Shown in pieces: positions 56,101-64,000 of a stretch of DNA of 64,000 bases. Under the pieces are notes generated by a model. The model saw only the letters and a program-made list of their open reading frames with translations. It did not search any database and had not been told where the DNA came from. The DNA comes from Arenicola marina (taxonomy: Eukaryota; Annelida; Polychaeta; Arenicolidae). Position 1 is the first letter of the stretch. Each line of letters opens with the position of its first letter. The translations under genes were made by a program, and so were the position numbers. The stretch is from the NCBI GenBank assembly GCA_964019135.1, contig OZ025260.1, positions 31,738,254 to 31,802,253 of the forward strand. Direction: 5' to 3'.

Positions 56101-59100
56101 TGTTATTGTTCTTACAATGCACGTTATCATCATGTTATTGTACTTACAATGCACGTTATCATGTTATTGTACTTACAATGCACGTTATCATGTTATTGTA
56201 CTTACAATGCACGTTATCATTATGTTATTGTACTTACAATGCACGTTATCATCATGTTATTGTACTTACAATGCACGTTGTCATGTTATTGTACTTACAA
56301 TGCACGTTATCATGTTATTGTACTTACAATGCACGTTATCATTATGTTATTGTACTTACAATGCACGTTATCATGTTATTGTACTTACAATGCACGTTAT
56401 CATCATGTTATTGTACTTACAATGCACGTTATCATCATGTTATTGTACTTACAATGCACGTTGTCATGTTATTGTACTTACAATGCACGTTATCATCATG
56501 TTATCATACTTACAATGCACGTTATCATCATGTTATTGTACTTACAATGCACGTTATCATCATGTTATTGTACTTACAATGCACGTGATCATCATCTTAT
56601 TGTACTTACAATGCACGTTATCATCATGTTATTGTACTTACAATGCACGTTATCATGTTATTGTACTTACAATGTACGTTATCATCATGTTATTGTACTT
56701 ACAATGCACGTTATCATCATGTTATTGTACTTACAATGCACGTTCTCATTATGTTATTGTACTTACAATGCACGTTATCATGCTATTGTACTTACAATGC
56801 ACGTTATCATCATGTTATTGTACTTACAATGTACGTTATCATCATGTTATTGTACTTACAATGCACGTTATCATGTTATTGTACTTACAATGTACGTTAT
56901 CATCATGTTATTGTACTTACAATGCACGTTATCATCATGTTATTGTACTTACAATGCACGTTCTCATTATGTTATTGTACTTACAATGCACGTTATCATG
57001 TTATTGTACTTACAATGCACGTTATCATCATGTTATTGTACTTACAATGTACGTTATCATCATGTTATTGTACTTACAATGCACGTTATCATGTTATTGT
57101 ACTTACAATGCACGTTATCATCATGTTATTGTACTTACAATGCACGTTATCATTATGTTATTGTACTTACAATGCACGTTATCATCATGTTATTGTACTT
57201 ACAATGCACGTTATCATCATGTTATTGTACTTACAATGCACGTTCTCATTATGTTATTGCACTTACAATGCACGTTATCATGTTATTGTACTTACAATGC
57301 ACGTTATCATCATGTTATTGTACTTACAATGTACGTTATCATCATGTTATTGTACTTACAATGCACGTTATCATGTTATTGTACTTACAATGCACGTTAT
57401 CATCATGTTATTGTACTTACAATGCACGTTATCATTATGTTATTGTACTTACAATGCACGTTATCATCATGTTATTGTACTTACAATGTACGTTATCATC
57501 ATGTTATTGTACTTACAATGCACGTTATCATGTTATTGTACTTACAATGCACGTTATCATCATGTTATTGTACTTACAATGCACGTTCTCATTATGTTAT
57601 TGCACTTACAATGCACGTTATCATGTTATTGTACTTACAATGCACGTTATCATCATGTTATTGTACTTACAATGTACGTTATCATCATGTTATTGTACTT
57701 ACAATGCACGTTATCATGTTATTGTACTTACAATGCACGTTATCATCATGTTATTGTACTTACAATGCACGTTATCATTATGTTATTGTACTTACAATGC
57801 ACGTTATCATCATGTTATTGTACTTACAATGCACGTTCTCATTATGTTATTGTACTTACAATGCACGTTATCATGTTATTGTACTTACAATGCACGTTAT
57901 CATCATGTTATTGTACTTACAATGTACGTTATCATCATGTTATTGTACTTACAATGCACGTTATCATGTTATTGTACTTACAATGCACGTTATCATCATG
58001 TTATTGTACTTACAATGCACGTTATCATTATGTTATTGTACTTACAATGCACGTTATCATCATGTTATTGTACTTACAATGCACGTTATCATCATGTTAT
58101 TGTACTTACAGTGCACGTTATCATTATGTCATTGTACTTACAATGTACGTTATCATTATGTTATTGTACTTACAATGCACGTTATCATAATGTTAGTGTA
58201 CTTACAATGCACGTTATCATCATGTTATTGTACTTACAATGCACGTTATCATCATGTTGTTGTACTTACAATGCACGTTATCATCATGTTATTGTACTTA
58301 CAATGCACGTTATCATGTTATTGTACTTATAATGCACGTTATCATCATGCTATTGTACTTACAATGCACGTTATCATGTTATTGTACTTACAATGCACGT
58401 TATCATTCTGTTATTGTACTTACAATGCACGTTATCATGTTATTGTACTTACAATGCACGTTATCATCATGTTATTGTACTTGCAATGCACGTTATCATT
58501 ATGTTATTGTACTTACAATGCACGTTATCATGTTATTGTACTTACAATGCACGTTATCATTCTGTTATTGTACTTACAATGCACGTTATCATGTTATTGT
58601 ACTTACAATGCACGTTATCATCATGTTATTGTACTTGCAATGCACGTTATCATTATGTTATTGTACTTACAATGCACGTTATCATCATGTTATTGTACTT
58701 ACAATGCACGTTATCATCATGTTATTGTACTTACAATGCACGTTATCATCATGTTATTGTACTTACAATGTACGTTATCATCATGTTATTGTACTTACAA
58801 TGCACGTTATCATTATGTTATTGTACTGACAATGCACGTTATCATCATGTTATTGTACTTACAATGCACGTTATCATCATGTCATTGTACTTACAATGCA
58901 CGTTATCATGTTATTGTACTTACAATGCACGTTATCATCATGTTATTGTACTTACAATGCACGTTATCATCATGTTATTGTACTTACAATGCACGTTATC
59001 ATCATGTTATTGTACTTACAATGCACGTTATCATCATGTTATTGTATAGACAATGCACGTTATCATGTTATTGTACTTACATTGCACGTTATCATCATGT

Positions 59101-62100
59101 TATTGTACTTACAATGCACGTTCTCATCATGTTATTGTACTTACAATGCACGCTATCATGTTATTGTACTTACAATGCACGTTATCATGTTATTGTACTT
59201 ACAATGCACGTTATCATCATGTTATTGTACTTACAATGTACGTTATCATCATGTTATTGTACTTACAATGCACGTTATCATGTTATTGTACTTACAATGC
59301 ACGTTATCATCATGTTATTGTACTTACAATGCACGTTATCATTATGTTATTGTACTTACAATGCACGTTATCATCATGTTATTGTACTTACAATGCACGT
59401 TATCATCATGTTATTGTACTTACAGTGCACGTTATCATTATGTCATTGTACTTACAATGTACGTTATCATTATGTTATTGTAATTACAATGCACGTTATC
59501 ATAATGTTAGTGTACTTACAATGCACGTTATCATCATGTTATTGTACTTACAATGCACGTTATCATCATGTTATTGTACTTACAATGCACGTTATCATCA
59601 TGTTATTGTACTTACAGTGCACGTTATCATTATGTCATTGTACTTACAATGTACGTTATCATTATGTTATTGTAATTACAATGCACGTTATCATAATGTT
59701 AGTGTACTTACAATGCACGTTATCATCATGTTATTGTACTTACAATGCACGTTATCATCATGTTGTTGTACTTACAATGCACGTTATCATCATGTTATTG
59801 TACTTACAATGCACGTTATCATGTTATTGTACTTATAATGCACGTTATCATCATGCTATTGTACTTACAATGCACGTTATCATGTTATTGTACTTACAAT
59901 GCACGTTATCATTCTGTTATTGTACTTACAATGCACGTTATCATGTTATTGTACTTACAATGCACGTTATCATCATGTTATTGTACTTGCAATGCACGTT
60001 ATCATTATGTTATTGTACTTACAATGCACGTTATCATCATGTTATTGTACTTACAATGCACGTTATCATTCTGTTCTTGTACTTACAATGCACGTTATCA
60101 TTATGTTATTGTACTTACAATGCACGTTATCATCATGTTATTGTACTTACAATGCACGTTATCATCATGTTATTGTACTTACAATGTACGTTATCATCAT
60201 GTTATTGTACTTACAATGCACGTTATCATTATGTTATTGTACTGACAATGCACGTTATCATCATGTTATTGTACTTACAATGCACGTTATCATCATGTCA
60301 TTGTACTTACAATTCACGTTATCATGTTATTGTACTTACAATGCACGTTATCATCATGTTATTGTACTTACAATGCACGTTATCATCATGTTATTGTACT
60401 TACAATGCACGTTATCATCATGTTATTGTACTTACAATGCACGTTATCATCATGTTATTGTATAGACAATGCACGTTATCATGTTATTGTACTTACATTG
60501 CACGTTATCATCATGTTATTGTACTTACAATGCACGTTCTCATCATGTTATTGTACTTACAATGCACGCTATCATGTTATTGTACTTACAATGCACGTTA
60601 TCATGTTATTGTACTTACAATGCACGTTATCATTATGTTATTGTACTTACAATGCACGTTATCATCATGTTATTGTACTTACAATGCACGTTATCATCAT
60701 GTTATTGTACTTACAATGCACGTTATCATCATGTTATTGTACTTACAATGTACGTTATCATTATGTTATTGTACTTACAATGCACGTTATCATGTTATTG
60801 TACTTACAATGCACGTTATCATTATGTTATTGTACTTACAATGCACGTTATCATCATGTTATTGTACTTACAATGCACGTTATCATGTTATTGTACTTAC
60901 AATGCACGTTATCATCATGTTATTGTACTTACAATGCACGTTATCATCATGTTATTGTACTTACAATGTACGTTATCATGTTGTTGTACTTACAGTGCAC
61001 GTTATCATCATGTTATTGTACTTACAATGTACGTTATCATGTTATTGTACTTACAATGCACGTTATCATCATGTTATTGTACTTACAATGCACGTTATCA
61101 TGTTATTGTACTTACAATGCACGTTATCATCATGTTATTGTACTTACAATGCACGTTATCATCATGTTGTGGTACTTACAATGTACGTTATCATCATGTT
61201 ATTGTACTTACAATGCACGTTATCATCATGTTATTGTACTTACAATGCACGTTATCATGTTATTGTACTTACAATGCACGTTGTCATGTTATTGTACTTA
61301 CAATGCACGTTATCCTGTTATTGTACTTACAATTCACGTTATCATCATGTTATTGTACTTACAATGTACGTTATCATCATGTTATTGTACTTACAATGCA
61401 CGTTATCATCATGTTATCGTACTTACAATGCGCGTTATCATCATGTTATTGTACTTAGAATACACGTTATCATCAGGTTATTGTACTTACAATGCTCGTT
61501 ATCATGTTATTGGACTTACAATGCACGTTATCATCATGTTATTGTACTTACAATGCACGTTATCATGTTATTGTACTTACAATGTACGTTATCATCATGT
61601 TATTGTACTTACAATGTACGTTATCATCATGTTATTGTACTTACAATGCACGTTATCATCATGTTATCGTACTTACAATGCGCGTTATCATCATGTTATT
61701 GTACTTAGAATACACGTTATCATCAGGTTATTGTACTTACAATGCACGTTATCATGTTATTGGACTTACAATGCACGTTATCATCATGTTATTGTACTTA
61801 CAATGCACGTTATCATGTTATTGTACTTACAATGCACGTTATCATCATGTTATTGTACTTACAATGTACGTTATCATCATGTTATTGTACTTACAATGCA
61901 CGTTATCATGTTATTGTACTTACAATGCACGTTATCATCATGTTATTGTACTTACAATGCACGTTATCATTATGTTATTGTACTTACAATGCACATTATC
62001 ATCATGTTATTGTACTTGCAATGCACGTTATCATCATGTTATTGTACTTACAATGCACGTTATCATCATGTTATTGTACTTACAATGCACGTTATCATCA

Positions 62101-64000
62101 TGTTATTGTACTTACAATGCACGTGATCATCATCTTATTGTACTTACAATGCACGTTATCATGTTATTGGACTTACAATGCACGTTATCATCATGTTATT
62201 GTACTTACAATGCACGTTATCATGTTATTGTACTTACAATGTACGTTATCATCATGTTATTGTACTTACAATGCACGTTATCATCATGTTATTGTACTTA
62301 CAATGCACGTTCTCATTATGTTATTGTACTTACAATGCACGTTATCATGTTATTGTACTTACAATGCACGTTATCATCATGTTATTGTACTTACAATGTA
62401 CGTTATCATCATGTTATTGTACTTACAATGCACGTTATCATGTTATTGTACTTACAATGCACGTTATCATCATGTTATTGTACTTACAATGCACGTTATC
62501 ATGTTATTGTACTTACAATGCACGTTATCATTATGTTATTGTACTTACAATGCACGTTATCATCATGTTATTGTACTTACAATGCACGTTATCATGTTAT
62601 TGTACTTACAATGCACGTTATCATCATGTTATTGTACTTACAATGCACGTTATCATGTTATTGTACTTACAATGCACGTTATCATTATGTTATTGTACTT
62701 ACAATGCACGTTATCATCATGTTATTGTACTTACAATGCACGTTCTCATCATGTTATTGTACTTACGATGCACGTTATCATGTTATTGTACTTACAATGC
62801 ACGTTATCATCATGTTATTGTACTTACAATGCACGTTATCATTATGTTATTGTACTTACAATGCACGTTATCATCATGTTATTGTACTTACAATGCACGT
62901 TATCATCATGTTATTGTACTTACAATGCACGTTATCATCATGTTATTGTACTTACAATGCACGTTATCATCATGTTATTGTACTTACAATGCACGTGATC
63001 ATCATCTTATTGTACTTACAATGCACGTTATCATGTTATTGTACTTACAATGCACGTTATCATCATGTTATTGTACTTACAATGCACGTTATCATGTTAT
63101 TGTACTTACAATGTACGTTATCATCATGTTATTGTACTTACAATGCACGTTATCATCATGTTATTGTACTTACAATGCACGTTCTCATTATGTTATTGTA
63201 CTTACAATGCACGTTATCATGTTATTGTACTTACAATGCACGTTATCATCATGTTATTGTACTTACAATGTACGTTATCATCATGTTATTGTACTTACAA
63301 TGCACGTTATCATGTTATTGTACTTACAATGCACGTTATCATCATGTTATTGTACTTACAATGCACGTTATCATTATGTTATTGTACTTACAATGCACGT
63401 TATCATCATGTTATTGTACTTACAATGCACGTTCTCGTTATGTTATTGTACTTACAATGCACGTTATCATGTTATTGTACTTACAATGCACGTTATCATC
63501 ATGTTATTGTACTTACAATGTACGTTATCATCATGTTATTGTACTTACAATGCACGTTATCATGTTATTGTACTTACAATGCACGTTATCATCATGTTAT
63601 TGTACTTACAATGCACGTTATCATTATGTTATTGTACTTACAATGCACGTTATCATCATGTTATTGTACTTACAATGCACGTTATCATCATGTTATTGTA
63701 CTTACAGTGCACGTTATCATTATGTCATTGTACTTACAATGTACGTTATCATTATGTTATTGTACTTACAATGCACGTTATCATAATGTTAGTGTACTTA
63801 CAATGCACGTTATCATCATGTTATTGTACTTACAATGCACGTTATCATCATGTTGTTGTACTTACAATGCACGTTATCATCATGTTATTGTACTTACAAT
63901 GCACGTTATCATGTTATTGTACTTATAATGCACGTTATCATCATGCTATTGTACTTACAATGCACGTTATCATGTTATTGTACTTACAATGCACGTTATC
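47128..64000. repeat. 29/32-bp minisatellite, about 540 copies, open to the right
   Basis: Units read acaatgcacgttatcatg, ttattgtactt (29 bp), or the same with an extra catcat/cattat triplet (32 bp). Minor variants include gtcatg, acagtg, aatgtacg and tgttcttac. Both lengths leave a remainder of 2 on division by 3, so every third unit returns to the same frame and all three plus-strand frames stay open for long distances (up to 3,023 codons). Nearly identical blocks recur at fixed shifts, for example 49,977-50,861 and 51,698-52,582 (1,721 bp). On the minus strand each unit carries ATTGTAAGTAC, a splice-donor-like motif. No coding role is proposed. Confidence 0.97.

Noticed and set aside
47018-63928. 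Very long overlapping ORFs (up to 3,023 codons) in the 29/32-bp array
   Set aside because: All three plus frames are open with the same residues in rotation, which a real gene would not show.

Overview
This is eukaryotic, almost certainly invertebrate animal, DNA: two genes with many GT-AG introns, several classes of eukaryotic mobile element, and four very large minisatellites that fill a little over half of the window. The multidomain lectin-type protein (C-type lectin, PAN/apple and CCP/sushi modules on exons with phase-1 borders) and the abundant intronic minisatellites suggest a lancelet (Branchiostoma-like) genome. That is an inference, not something the sequence proves.

Layout. (1) About 1-14,080, minus strand: the first five coding exons (231 codons) of SLC30A9/ZnT9, a mitochondrial zinc transporter. 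The gene runs off the left edge through an intron that is more than 9 kb of a 33-bp tandem repeat (about 270 copies). Intron 4 holds a hAT-type element. (2) 14,080-17,716: upstream sequence with a small pogo/Tigger-like element carrying only a helix-turn-helix ORF. (3) 17,717-25,357: a 37-bp minisatellite (about 206 copies). (4) 25,358-26,952: CpG-containing upstream region. (5) 26,953-47,006, plus strand: 15 exons (about 862 codons) of a secreted or surface mosaic protein, signal peptide - CTLD - CTLD - CTLD - linker - PAN/apple - CTLD - CCP - CCP - CCP. Its 10-kb intron 4 contains a decayed autonomous transposon (about 29.0-34.8 kb), whose ORF is interrupted by a 2.06-kb element with long inverted repeats and by a tRNA-derived SINE. 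(6) 47,128-64,000: a 29/32-bp minisatellite that continues past the right edge.

Most notable signal: tandem repeats repeatedly start at, or end on, splice junctions. In SLC30A9 the 5' splice sites of exon 1 (26-bp unit, 5 copies), exon 2 (90-104-bp unit, 2 copies, including the last ~35 exon bases) and exon 5 (44-53-bp copies grading into the 33-bp array) have each been tandemly duplicated into the downstream intron. In the lectin gene a GT-rich minisatellite runs into the 3' splice site of exon 14 and supplies its AG by a one-base change. Together they look like successive stages of one process that turns exon-intron boundaries into minisatellites, leaving hundreds of decoy splice sites in introns.

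The very long ORFs (up to 3,023 codons) in the arrays are by-products of repeat lengths and are not proposed as genes. Exon boundaries were set by hand from splice consensus, phase continuity and family resemblance; transcripts would be needed to confirm them.
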